This document shows, in pieces, positions 24,391 to 35,424 of a stretch of DNA of 64,000 bases. Position 1 is the first letter of the stretch, and each line of letters starts with the position of its first letter. This stretch comes from Chelonoidis abingdonii (taxonomy: Eukaryota; Chordata; Testudines; Testudinidae): the NCBI RefSeq assembly GCF_003597395.2, contig NC_133769.1, positions 181,694,566 to 181,758,565 on the forward strand. The letters are read 5' to 3'. Position numbers and translations under genes: made by a program. The notes below the pieces were generated by a model. It searched no databases. It was not told the DNA's origin and worked only from the letters and a program-made list of their open reading frames with translations.

Positions 24391-26079
24391 AGCCTCCAGG
24401 CAATCCAGAAATAAAAGCTTCACACCTTATACTGCATGTGGATACCATTAATGACCAAACACTTTATTACATACAAGTGACTACATATTGGAACTGTTTT
24501 AGAAGAATCTGTAAGATCTATAAGCAGAATGCAGTAACACAGAAATTGCCAAACCTGAACAAACTGTTAGTTCATCTATTCTATTATACTATGCCAGGCA
24601 GTAACTTTAATTTGATTTTTCAGTTTGTTCAGTGGAAGACACAAACACAAACATCCCCAACAACAGCACCCCCATCCTAATGTGCTACGCTATGGGGTAA
24701 CAATGTTTAACAAAGTAACATTTAAAAGGTATTTTACTGTTTAGATTTTACTTAAGCTAGAGGCTTTTTGAGGGTATATTTTATTAGGTAAAACTTTGAA
24801 AAAAATATGCAGAAAGAACAGCATTTCCAACATTACTTCTCAATGCTGCAACTTCATGTAATGAGACATCAGTTTAGTGGATTTAAAGCATCTCTTTTTC
24901 AATCAATGTCATGTAAAATATGTTTTTAAAGTATCAATTAATGATCTAGTACAATGCCAGGGACAAGAAAGTTATAATAAACATCTTTCACACGTCATGC
25001 TGAATAACATCTTTTTTTTTTAATATGTCACTAGTTTATCATATGCATTGAGTCTTCTGGTTACATGGTAAATTAGTAATTGTAGGATACTGAAGAATAT
25101 TCAGCTCCATATTCAGTTTGAGAAGCATGCTATAAATATAGTAACTTTGTCCTGAATATTCATCATAACTAGCATGGAGGAGATCAGCAGTATCATCTTG
25201 GAGCGTAAACCTTGCTAGAGTGCAGGATTCCAGCTGGAGATGATACCAAATTAGTTGAGGAGATTTTGAAGTCTGAAATATATTACACAGTATTTTACTG
25301 TGTGGTGAGACTTGAAGATGAATATAATCATACCCTAAAGGCTCCTGTAAAAGGAATCTAGATAATGTGATTTGCCTGTCTTAGAATACTACTTTTATGT
25401 GTGTTATAATGCAACTAGACACACAACTTCTACAGGCAATACAAATTGCAAGCAAGCAATTTATTACCATGTAACAGCTGGGTTTCTATAAAATATTGAG
25501 CAAGTATTACTTGCACATATGTAATACACAATATAAACAAAAATAAATGCCTCTGGTATTCAATTTTACATTTAGCCAAGTATCAAAACAATTCTGGAAA
25601 TACTCATTAAAGAAATACTGTCAAGTACTAATTTAAAACACTCCACTATATTACGTTAGGTTATGTCCAGCAGGTTCTAAGGACTTATTTCTGCCTTTTA
25701 AGCATCTGAAGATCTTTACTATCCTTTCAGCACATCTTGTGACCTATAAATATTTTCCTTCATGCAAAAAATGTGTATACACAGTTCAATACAGATCATC
25801 TGTATTGATATTAGCTCACCAACAGTTGGAGAAGGGATGGGGATAGGTACATTTAGATTAATTTAGCAAAAAGACAAAAACAAATTGGAGCCAAAGTTAA
25901 GGTTGATATTTAATAGTGAGTAATGCAGGAGGATAGTGATGGGGAACTGGATGGATATCTTAAATGTTCATTTTATTTATTTAAACAAAAGGTTTAGAAT
26001 TATTAGTATTTTAAGAAGTGTAATTATGGGCTTTTAGCAGAGCTCCACTGAGACATACTTTCAGATTTACCTCTTAAGT
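24391..26079. other. AT-rich stretch without recognisable genes
   Basis: Ordinary AT-rich sequence with a poly-T run near 25013-25022. No gene, exon or repeat terminus recognised. Confidence 0.5.
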
Positions 26080-26129
26080 AAAGCGGAGTATCCCAAGAAA
26101 GTGCAAAGTGGAGTATCCCAAGAAAGTCC
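26080..26129. repeat. 25-bp tandem duplication (two units)
   Basis: Two adjacent 25-bp units (26080-26104 and 26105-26129) share the core GAGTATCCCAAGAAAGT and differ at two positions. It looks like a simple local duplication with no coding meaning. Confidence 0.8.
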
Positions 26130-26369
26130 CAGCCTGGGTTTGAAAGAGTCCAGCTCACAGGAGAGCTTAGAGACTGCTGTGCTTGAAGTCAAGAAGAACA
26201 TGACTCCTTTCCACAGACCCAGACTCACATGGTACCTGGGTTCGGTTGTAACTAGAGCTTAAGAACTGCCATTGAGAAGAACCAGTGACAAAGAAGGTAA
26301 TATTCTCAGTGGTCACTCTGTAGAAATTCTCAATGGCGAGGCAAGCTCCTTAAGGTAGTCCTGCATCTC

Positions 26370-26700
26370 TCAAGATGTAGAAAGAAAGAAATATAAATAA
26401 AAGAAATAAAACCAAAGAGGGGGAAAATGAAAATGGCAAATTCATGTCAATAATAATAAAATAATAATAATAATAATAATAATAAAAAGTCTCAAGTCAA
26501 AGGGAAGCAAAATGCTAGTTTAAATGAAAAAAGAAAAAAAAAGGTGAAGTCTAGAGTGAAGAAGGAGAAAAAAAAAGCCAACCTTCAATGAGAAAAAGGA
26601 GATGGAAGAGGTAGACGGAAAGAGAAAGAATGATGCAAAATAAAAGAAAAAAAATGAAGATCCAGAGAAGAAAGAAGCAGACTTTATTACTAGAGAACAA
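26370..26700. repeat. Purine-rich tract with an (AAT)n microsatellite
   Basis: The plus strand is dominated by A and G for about 330 bp, with many GAAA/AGAA runs and an AAT repeat at 26450-26487. The reverse strand shows a 115-codon F/S-rich frame (26520-26867) that is simply the translation of this polypyrimidine strand. Confidence 0.75.
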
Positions 26701-27417
26701 GCTGAATAAGAGGCAAAATAACTATTACAGAAAGCTGGGAGGGTCACATTCCTGTCATCCCCTAAAATGTAAAGGTAGCCCTTGTTAAGCTTTTCAAAAT
26801 TAAAAAATGCTTCTAACACTGAGAGAAGTATGGTATTTAAAGCAATAGACAATTTAAGATTATACAATAGTCTTAATTGTCTTTCTATTATTTAAGACAA
26901 TAGACAATATTTAAGAGCACTTAAAACAATAGCAGAGTGCTGACAATTGTCATTTACAGTTTATTACTATTAAATGACTTACTTTTATTAAGACCAGACA
27001 TGACTCTGTCGACTCCCTGCACCTATCTATACTATATCAATACTATAATGTTCAGGTCAATTTATGCAATTTTTTTTCTGAAAAATTCAGTCTTTAAAAT
27101 AAAGCACAAAGGTTTGCGCACTCATGAACTCTCTCTCTTTCTGCCCCCACTCCCTCCACCCTGTCCCTTCTCCCTCCCCACAATCCATGCCTCTGACTCT
27201 CACTGTCTGATTGTTGTTTTTTATATTCCTTTCACTTTCCCTTCTCACTGGTGGAAGCGTTCACATGAGTAAAATTAGTATGCATTGTTGCCTGAAAAGT
27301 AGCATGTACATTGCTATGTTTGAGTCAGTAGTGCATGGAATTAGGCAAGAGCTTAATATTTATTGTCAGATGCAACTTGTTTTAAAAAACAAAACAAAAT
27401 GGAAGTTCACTTTGAGA
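26701..27417. other. Unassigned stretch with a CT-rich patch
   Basis: A pyrimidine-rich patch lies at 27130-27182. The plus-strand frames across it have no recognisable motif. No gene recognised. Confidence 0.5.
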
Positions 27418-27540
27418 TAAAGTTGCCAACCCCCCAGGGTTGTCCTGGAATCTCCAGGAATTAAAGATTAATCTTTAATTAAAGATTATATCATCTGATG
27501 AAACCTCCAGGAACACATCCAACTAAAATTGGCAACCGTA
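27418..27540. mobile_element. Short hAT-type element (123 bp)
   Basis: The termini read TAAAGTTGCCAACC at the left and, in reverse complement, TACGGTTGCCAATTTT at the right, sharing GTTGCCAA. The perfect 8-bp duplication CTTTGAGA flanks it (27410-27417 and 27541-27548), which supports hAT-type transposition. The centre is ATTAAAGATTAATCTTTAAT, itself palindromic. It has no coding capacity. Confidence 0.85.
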
Positions 27541-29285
27541 CTTTGAGAAGTTGGAGTAGATTTTCTCATATATGTAATATCCTAGGCAAGTATAAAAATA
27601 GTGATCTTTTAAAGAAAAAAACATTACACTTGATATAGAAAATTTACACTAATTGCTTAATCCCTTTAATTTTTAATCTTAAGGGTAATATTTTGCCTCT
27701 CTTCTGAAGATAAAAGCCAGGTACTACGTATACTCTACTAACACCACAAAATAATCCACAACAATGGTTGTGACTCTAGAGATGTTGCATTTGTAGCATT
27801 TGCAGTATTCCAAAATGAGTTATTACTCCAAATTATGTACATAGTATAAATAACAGTGCAAATTGAAATTATTCATTCACTAAAAAAAATAGATCCAAAA
27901 GAATTGTTTAAAAAGCTCAGATGAGCAAATTGCTATTGACGGGTCTAACTTGTTTCTTGGCAACTATAACAAGATGCGGCACTGCCCCATTCTTCTAAAT
28001 ATGAAAATTATTATAAGTAAACTAAGCTAAATGGATATACTAAATGGAACACAAAATTGCCATATTACTAGAGAATATTTAACTTCACTCAATGTTTTAG
28101 ATACAGGAATCATTTTGAAATGTCATTTCTTTGTTTGTAAGGATGTGTGACGAAAGGTTATAAAAGAATGCAAGGAGCTGCTGCAGCAACTCTTTTGGTT
28201 TTGCTGTGGGATTGCAGCCAAAAGACATTTGTAGTTCAGTGAATGAAGAGCAGAATAAATTCCAGCTGAGAACATGTGCTCTGTGGTATTTAACCAGGCC
28301 CATATTTGCTATCTGTGTAGTAGACCAAATTATACTGACATACTCTTGTCATGTCAATCTTTTTGTGTGTGAGTGTGTAGAGTGTATAAATATGCAGTCC
28401 CATTCCTTTCGTAGGAAACAAAACAAAAGACTTTACAAAGATAAGCCAATTTTTGGGAAGTACATGTGTGTAACTTATTTTATATTCAACACAGCCTTTC
28501 CAGCTTAGAAGAAGATTTCATATGCAGTCAGTCACTTACAGCATAAATAGAAACTGGCCACACAACTATGACTACTCCTCTTAAAACCTCCTAAACCTCC
28601 TCTTCAAAGTGATGTATGAATAATGTGAACTAAATAATTCATGGGTTTGCAGATGCCAGTCCAAATAGCCTCTTCCTTTTTAAGGTTTCAGTTTGCAGAG
28701 CTGTGATCAAAAGCCTTCATCAGTCATGATAGTGGCATTTGTACTCACTCCAAACAAACCGTATTTGCATGTGAATGTTTCTCATTGAAATGAGATATAT
28801 AATATGCCAGCCAAGACCTAACTAAAAGGCATTTTATGTCATTTAAATTCAGTCAAATTAAAGGCTGAATGCAGCCTAAAAGGTCTACTCTCAGAACAGT
28901 AATTTGACACATAATAAATAAGGACTATTTTTTGTTAGAGTAGGCTCAGCACTTGTCTGAAATTTTTACACAGCACACTAACAATGCACTGCCTCTTGGG
29001 GAATAATAAACTATAAGAATGTCCTTGTATGTAAAATAAAGAAGTAAACAGAAACACAGGACTTAATATACTGTCAGCAGTTCAAAGATTTAATTTATTT
29101 TTGTATATGCTTACATGAAGTATCTAAAGCTATGTACTGTAGCCAGGCAAACTGCTTGTTACTAAGCAAGAAAGGAAGAGCTTGTAAATAAACTTTGGAG
29201 CTAGCAGATACATGTCTTCTTAGTGAAATACAATTGAAATGAGGATTTCAATTCTTTTTATTACTGTGTTATAAAGGATGTCAGA
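27541..29285. other. AT-rich stretch without recognisable genes
   Basis: No transposon ends recognised. The part from about 28640 to 28920 is free of recognisable repeats and has POU-octamer-like ATTTGCAT (28760) and AT-rich homeodomain-type cores; conservation cannot be judged from one sequence. Open frames here look like chance. Confidence 0.45.
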
Positions 29286-29400
29286 AATCATAGAGTTTAA
29301 GGCCAGAAGGGAGCACAAGATTATCTAGTCTGATCTCCAGGATAGCACAGGCCATCAACCCACCACCCAACAAACAAACTGAGGCCAAAGTATTACTGCC
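29286..29400 (-). mobile_element. CR1 LINE 3' end scrap
   Basis: About 115 bp of a minus-strand CR1 3' end: AATCATAGAGTTTAAGGCC, then a CATCTAGTCTGA-type segment (TTATCTAGTCTGATC) and CACAGGCCATCAACCCACC. An (AAAT)n run at 29424-29444 follows. Non-coding. Confidence 0.75.
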
Positions 29401-30270
29401 CACAGGTCTTTTAAATTATATTTAAAAATAAATAAATAAATAAACAAACTTTAAAAATGGTTTAAATGATTTGTGGTTTTTGTAAAGGGATGTAGTAACT
29501 AAAATATATTCCATGAAAATAATCTAGCGTTAATATAATGTTAAAGGTTGAGAAATTAAACCCTCCCAAAGTCAGGAAAGGCAAAGTTCAGGAAGAAAAC
29601 TCAATCACTGATCAAAATTTATAGCATCATAAATGTAATTAATACAGCATATAATACTCCCAAGCCACATATCACTACCCACATATGGTGGTACAGGCTT
29701 CCAAATTGTAATGTCTCTCTAAAATATATATTAATAAAAAACACACCAAATTTGAGTGAAATTGGTTAATTAGTTTAAAAATTATGAACATTTAAACATA
29801 GCAAGATAAAACATTTTTATTTGGTTCATAATAGATTAAAGCATTTCAGGACAGCTGTGTCTCTTCCTAGATTTATAAATTTGTGTCCATGTGTTGGAAT
29901 ATGTCAGGGCTAATAATAAACTAGCATCTCTTACAGCTAATGCAATAGGTTACACACATTGTGACTTTTGGGAAATTCATAGTCATTTGTGCCGCCTGTA
30001 GGCTGCTGATGCAGTAGCAACGCCCTGTTCCTTTCCAAATCTCTAAGGCCAGCCATGTGGGGCACTTGCACTGCACAAAAACTGCCCCCCATGCTGGTTG
30101 TGAGGTAGACTCTCACTCCTGCATACCCTCCCATGTCACCAAATCAGGAGACCAGGAAACTGAGTGTGAACGCGACTTTAATCAAGTAGATTGTGGGTGG
30201 AGCCCTCTCCAGCAGAGAATATCTCCATTTTTCATACAGGGAAACAACCAGAGTATTGTGGGCAGACGAG
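29401..30270. other. AT-rich stretch, nothing recognised
   Basis: Apart from the short (AAAT)n run at 29424-29444, no repeat termini, genes or splice-supported frames were recognised. Confidence 0.5.
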
Positions 30271-30402
30271 TTAAGCATAATCCTAGTGATCAGGAGACCT
30301 GGATTCTATTTCCAGCTCTGCTACTGAATTACTGGGCAATCTTAAGCAAGTCACTTCTTCTCTGTACCCTCAGTTTCTCCATCTGTGCAACATGGAATAG
30401 CC
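30271..30402 (+). mobile_element. MIR-type SINE fragment
   Basis: Contains the MIR core in order: CAGGAGACCTGGATTCTA (30291), CCAGCTCTGCTACTGAATTA, TAAGCAAGTCACTTCTTCTC (30343) and CCTCAGTTTCTCCATCTGTG (30368). MIR is an ancient tRNA-derived CORE-SINE of amniotes. Non-coding; it overlaps a chance frame. Confidence 0.75.
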
Positions 30403-31344
30403 CAGGTGAGTCTTCTGACTCCTGTTTGAACTTCTGTAGAAAAGAGATGGGATAGTGGGTGAGACACATTTTTCCATGATATCCTTTATTATCTCAATCC
30501 CACCTCTTTGGCTTTGGGGGCAGGTGATTCATGCAATATGGAAAAGAGTGCTTGTATAAACTGCACAGAAAATGTCAGGGCCAAATTCAGACTTGCCATA
30601 AGCAGGCACAACACCCACTAACTTCACTTGAGAAGCATTCAGTTACATCAGGGCTGCATTTGGTCCTCCATAGCATACCAAATCTTAGGCACCTGCAGCT
30701 AAGGGAAACATGGAAGAGCATGCTATACTACTAGACACATCATTCCTCCATCTGCACCTCTTTCTCTATCTCACACACAGCAGCCAGTTCTGGGGTAGGC
30801 ACTGAGAACACAAGTTTGGGGTTATATAGGAAGCCCAATCACTTGTTTTGTACATGCTCTAAAACTGGAACCCTTTCTCCCCTCAGACATTGAGAGGACT
30901 TGGTTCTTATTCACCTAAAGGGACTCTACAGAAAATAAGAAATTGTATAATCTCCATTCTATACTGGGTTGTAAAACAGTGTCTACATCACATGTATATA
31001 CACAGCTGTTCTTGGTTTAAAAACATAGGTGATTTAAACTTAGTGAAGATATTTGCACCTATTCCTGAGAAAAATCTGTATAAACCATAAAACTCTTTAA
31101 TATTTAAAAATGAACATAATGTAATCTAGTAAGGGTCTGCCTCAGAGGGAAGCTACTGCAAAATAAGCAGTGGAATCATATAATGACAAAGGAAGAAATT
31201 AGTGAAGTCACTAGCTAAGTATCTGAAACCAGCAATTGTTAAAGTGCTAAAACTGCTTTTGGCAACAGTAGCCTCTTTTGTGGGTTCAGAAAGAATGCTT
31301 TCTTCATTTCAATTTATTCAACTAGTTAAATTCAAAGACTAATT
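30403..31344. other. Unassigned stretch
   Basis: No gene recognised. The right edge is the left target duplication of the hAT element starting at 31345. Confidence 0.5.
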
Positions 31345-31678
31345 CAGGGGTCAGCAATCTCTGGCACGCGGCTTGCCAGGGTAAGTATCCTGGCGGGCCG
31401 GGCCAGTTTGTTTACCTGCCACATCGGCAGGTTTGGCCGATTGCGGCTCACACTGGCAGTGGTTTGCTGTCCCAAGCCAATGGGGGCTGCGGGAAGCAGC
31501 ACGGCTGAGGGATATGCTGGGTGCGGCTTCCTGCCACCCTCATTGGCTTGGGACGGCGAACCACGGCCAGTGGGAGCTGTGATTGGCTGAACCTGCCGAC
31601 GCAGCAGGTAAAGACACTGGCCCGGCCCGCCACGGTGCTTACCCTGGCAAGCCACATGCCAGAAGATGCCGACCCCTG
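31345..31678. mobile_element. hAT-type non-autonomous element (334 bp)
   Basis: The left terminus CAGGGGTCAGCA matches the right terminus in reverse (CAGGGGTCGGCA). The perfect 8-bp duplication GACTAATT lies at 31337-31344 and 31679-31686, with a central TA as in Buster-group hATs. The GC-rich interior is nearly palindromic: CCAATGGGGGCTGCGGGAAG (31480) has an inverted counterpart near 31530-31560. Same subfamily as the pieces at 12000-12330 and 37721-37922. There is no transposase gene. Confidence 0.9.
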
Positions 31679-31771
31679 GACTAATTTATTCAAAGTTCAT
31701 ACACTGACTGGGAATTGAAAAAGCAGGAAAGCTAGGTTTTCCCTTCCAATCTATAAATAAAAAACTAGGTG
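31480..31771 (+). repeat. Duplicated segment, copy 1 (hAT right half plus flank)
   Basis: From inside the hAT (31480) through its right end and 93 bp of non-hAT flank (to 31771), this sequence is repeated in the same orientation at 37721-38010. The flank includes GACTGGGAATTGAAAAAGCA and AATCTATAAATAAAAA in both places. By eye, the flank copies differ at about five positions in the first 88. See copy 2. Confidence 0.85.
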
Positions 31772-31806
31772 TGAGAGGGTGTGATCTGTTAGTTCTAAAA
31801 TCTTGA

Positions 31807-32251
31807 AGGACAAATTGGAGAGAATCCAGAGGAGAGCAACAAAAACAACAGAAGGTTTAGAGGACAGGTTAAAAAACCTGGGCATGTTTAGTGTTGAGAA
31901 GAGAAGACTAAGAGGGGACTTGGTAACAGTCTTCAGATATGTTAAGTGGTGTTATAAAGAGGACAGTGACCAATAGTTCTCCATGTTCACTGAAGGTAAG
32001 ATAAATAGTAATGGGTTTGATTTGCAGCAAAAGATATTTAGGTTAGATATTAGGAAAAAAAAACACTTTCTAACTATAAGAGTAGTTAAGCTCTGGAATA
32101 GGTTTCCAAGGGAGGTTTTGGAATCCCCATCACTGGAGGTTATAAAAACAGGTTGAACATTGGTCTAGGTACACTTTAGGTCCTGCCTCAGCTCAGGGGG
32201 CTGGACTTGATGACTTCTCAGGGCTCCAGCATTACATTTCTATGATTCCAT
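31807..32251 (+). mobile_element. CR1 LINE 3' end, plus strand
   Basis: Begins within the ORF2 C-terminus (GGACAAATTGGAGAGAATCC, 31809), passes AGGGGACTTGGTAACAGTCT (31913) and TTTAGGTTAGATATTAGGAA (32038), and ends in CATTTCTATGATTCCA (32235-32250), a CR1 terminal-repeat form. Stops are frequent and no frame survives. Confidence 0.85.
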
Positions 32252-32889
32252 GGTGACCATAATCAATCAGATCAATTCATTAACTGTTCATAACATTTTC
32301 TTAGTTTAAAAACAAAACAAAACACCTTAGTTAGCTGGTTCAAGGACTTTTAAAAGGCTGTCAGAAGTATGAGATGTCCTTTCATGGAGAAGTAAAAGAA
32401 ATCCAATCCATATAGGTGACTAAGCAACTCTGGGAGGACAATATCAGTTTGGAAATTTCCCTGCCAATCTTTTTGTACTCTGTGCAGCCTTACTACTCTA
32501 TTTGAGATAGGCTGGGACAGAAGGGAAATCAGACATCCCATACTATCCCATATCCAGGCATGCCTCCACTCAATCCCAGAACCCTATACACATCACTGTA
32601 AGAAATTTACCATTTGATTTCACAGACAGTATCACCCACATTAGGGAGGGTTTCATGGGCCACTAGAAATGAAAAGCAAACACAATGCCCTCCTTAAAAG
32701 AATTTGGTACACACACACACACACACACACGTTATGGAAGCACAGAAAGCTGTAAGTCCATCCCCTGTGTCTCTCACCCTGGCTCTTCCTTGCAGTTAAG
32801 GGACAGCAGAAAACAACTTGACTGCTAGCAGAGGCTTTCAGCACCTCATCCACCCCAGATCATGTAATCTAAAAAATGACTCAGTCTTA
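32252..32889. other. Unassigned stretch with an (AC)11 microsatellite
   Basis: The dinucleotide run AC occupies 32709-32730. Otherwise no recognised gene or transposon end. Confidence 0.6.
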
Positions 32890-33105
32890 GTGACCTTGTA
32901 AACTAGTCCCCAGCTGAGCAAGCTAATCGAGAAGCTAGGAAAGAGCAGTGTCTCAGACCACTTGTCAGTTAATAGTTTCCTGGATTCCTCTCAGTCGGGC
33001 TTCAAGCCATGGCTCACTGCACAGACAGCACTTGTTGCTCTGGTGAAGGGCCTCCTGCTGTTCATAGATGGCTTATGTGCATTTTCTTCTAGCGAGTTTT
33101 CATGG
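32890..33105 (+). mobile_element. LINE (L2-like) RT fragment
   Basis: The plus-strand frame at 32962-33189 includes FLDSSQSGFKPW followed by TALVALV. The QSGF motif followed by an ETALVAL-like segment is a conserved early RT motif of L2/CR1-superfamily LINEs. The preceding AAGCTAATCGAGAAGCTAGG fits the same family. Only this short stretch is recognisable; similarity is lost near 33100. Confidence 0.5.
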
Positions 33106-33934
33106 GTAAGCATAATACAATATAGCCCAATAATAGTTTTTTTTTTTAAATCTGTCAGAAGTGTGATATATTTGCTTGTTTTGCTTTAAACTGCCTGAGT
33201 TTAATTAGTAAAAATATTTGCAACAGAAACTTGAAATGCTTTATAATAATCTATTGTATGTTGCATTTATATTTATTTAGATGTTTGGAAATGCATGTTT
33301 TTGATATTTCAGGATGTCACTAGTTTGAAAGAGACACATTCATATGCAAATAATATTTGTAACCAAGTCAATAAAGGGAAAAAGATGAGTATGCTAGGGA
33401 AATTAAGATAATTCTGATGCAAAGGTACAGGTTTCACAAGAAAATAACAGGGAATGGCTTGTGGCAGACTAACACAACATGTCACTGAGAATGTGAATGT
33501 TAATGAAAAAAGCTAAGCGATGATGATAGAGCAACATATACTGCAAGATGATACTGATGAGGGCAGATGTAGACAAATGTTTATCAACTTTAGACCCCTA
33601 GAGCAACATGAATGAAATCACATCCTTGTGTTTTGGGAAATAAAACAGGCAACTTGGATAGAAATAAAAAGAGGCTTTAATTATCTAAAAGTAAATTGGG
33701 AGCAACTCATGACAATTCAGAAGTAGGGTTATTATAGAACACAATATAGAGTTAATTCAGAAATCAGTTTGTTCAAAAACATCAACAGCTGGGTTTAATA
33801 ATAGACACAATGAATCAGACATGAATAAAAGCCTGAGACAGAAGATTATTGAGCAAGTCTAATCATATTATTACATTTATGACTGAAAAAATGACAAGGA
33901 ATCCATACGCTAAAATATTTATATAAAGGAAAAC
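33106..33934. other. AT-rich stretch, nothing recognised
   Basis: No gene recognised. The left boundary of the CR1 starting at about 33935 is approximate; some of this sequence could be heavily diverged CR1. Confidence 0.45.
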
Positions 33935-35163
33935 AATCCTTTTACCGTACCAAAAGTGAAATCCCTGCAAGCCCTAAGGAAACTTTTTAAAGACACCATA
34001 ATAGAAGCTCAACTTAAATGTACATCCCAAATTATAAAACATAGTAAGAGAACCAAAAGGGTGCCAACATGGCTAAACAACAAAGTAAAAGAAGCAGTGA
34101 GAGACATAAAGGCATCCTTAAAAAGTGGAGTTAAATTCTAGTGAGTAAAATAGAAAGGGGCATAAATTTTGGCAAATGAAGTGTAAAAGTATAATTAGGA
34201 AGGCCAAAAAGGAATTTGAAGAACAGCTAGCCAAAAACTAAAAACACTAATAGCAATTTTTTTAAGTACATCAGAAGCAGAAAGCATGGTAAGCCACCAG
34301 TTGGGCCACTAGATGATCGAGATGCTAAAGGAGCACTCAAGGACGATAAGGCCATTGCAGATAAACTAAATGAATTCTTTGCATCAGTCTTCATGGCTGA
34401 GGATATGATGGAGATTCCCAAACCTGAGCCATTCTCTCTAGGTAACAAATCTGAGGAACTGTCCCAGACTGAGGTGTCATTAGAGGAGGTTTTGGAACAA
34501 ATTGATAAACTAAACAGTAATAAGTCACCAGGACCAGATGGTATTTACCCAAGAGTTCTGAAGGAACTCAAATGTGAAATTGCAGAACTACTAAGTGTGG
34601 TCTGTAAATCAGCTTCTGAACCAAACGACTGGAAGATAGCTAATGTGACACCAATTTTTAAAAAGGGCTCCAGAGGTGATCCCAGAAATTAAAGGCAAAC
34701 TGGTTGAAACTATAGTGAAGAACAAAATTGTCAGGCATATAAGATGAACATAATTTGTTGGTGAAGAGTCAACATGGTTTTTGTAAATGGAAATCATCCT
34801 CACCAATCTACTAGAATTTTTGGAGGGGGTTAACAAGCATGTGGATAAGGGAGATCCAGTGGATATAGTGTACTTAGATTTTCAGAAAGCTTTTGATAAG
34901 GTCCCTCGCCAAAGGCTCTTAAGTAAAGTAAGCTGTCATGGGATAAGAGGGAAGGTCCTCTCATGGATTGGTAACTAGTTGGATGATAGAAAACAAAGGA
35001 TCAGAATAAATGGTCAGTTTTCAGAATGAAGAGAGGTAAATACTGGTGTTTCGCAGGGGTCTGTACTGGGCCCAGTCCTATTCAACATATTCATAAATGA
35101 TTTGGAAAAAGAGGTAAAGAGTGAGGTAGCAAAATTTGCAGATGATACAAAACTACTCAAGAT
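33935..35163 (+). mobile_element. CR1 LINE, plus strand, left part of a split copy
   Basis: A plus-strand CR1 ORF2 segment running from the region between endonuclease and RT (SLQALRKLFKDTIIEAQLK at 33958) into the RT. It shows NKSPGPDGIYPRVLKELK (in 34393-34692), VYLDFQKAFDKVP (in 34787-34978) and, near 35040-35150, [16 protein letters not shown] and FADDTKLL. It stops abruptly at 35163 inside the RT and resumes at 38424, where the next CR1 codons continue (ADCEELQWDLSKLG). Between them lies a 3.26-kb insert flanked by AGAT. Several frameshifts and stops make it inactive. Confidence 0.9.
34393..35160 (+). pseudogene. CR1 ORF2 reverse-transcriptase remnant, split
   Basis: This is the RT part of the split plus-strand CR1. 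Frames 34393-34692 and 34787-34978 carry the fingers and palm motif A (YLDFQKAFDKVP, with its catalytic aspartate). A third, interrupted frame to 35160 carries the [11 protein letters not shown] box and FADD catalytic pair. Upstream codons (33956-34141) hold the linker after the endonuclease. The downstream half (38430-38933) holds MKLNVDKCKVMHIGKHNPNY and LCSHLEHCMQFWLLHL. Taken together the copy once covered most of the RT; it is now cut by an insertion plus stops. The endonuclease is absent. Confidence 0.85.
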
Positions 35164-35424
35164 CACAGAATTATAGAAGATTAAGGTTGGAAGAGACCTC
35201 AGGAGGTCATCTAGTCCAACCCTCTGCTCAAAGCAGGACCAACCCCAACTAAATCAACCCAGCCAGGGCTTTGTCAAACCGGGCCTTAAAAACCTCTCAA
35301 GATGGAAAAAGGCCATCTCCTTAGGTAACCCATTCCAGTGCTTCACCACCCTCCTAGTGAAATAGTTTTTTCTAATATCCAAACTAGACCTCACTTACTG
35401 CAACTTGAGACAATTGCTCCTTGT

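Noticed and set aside
26520..26867. 115-codon minus-strand F/S-rich frame
   Set aside because: It is the translated polypyrimidine strand of a purine-rich tract.
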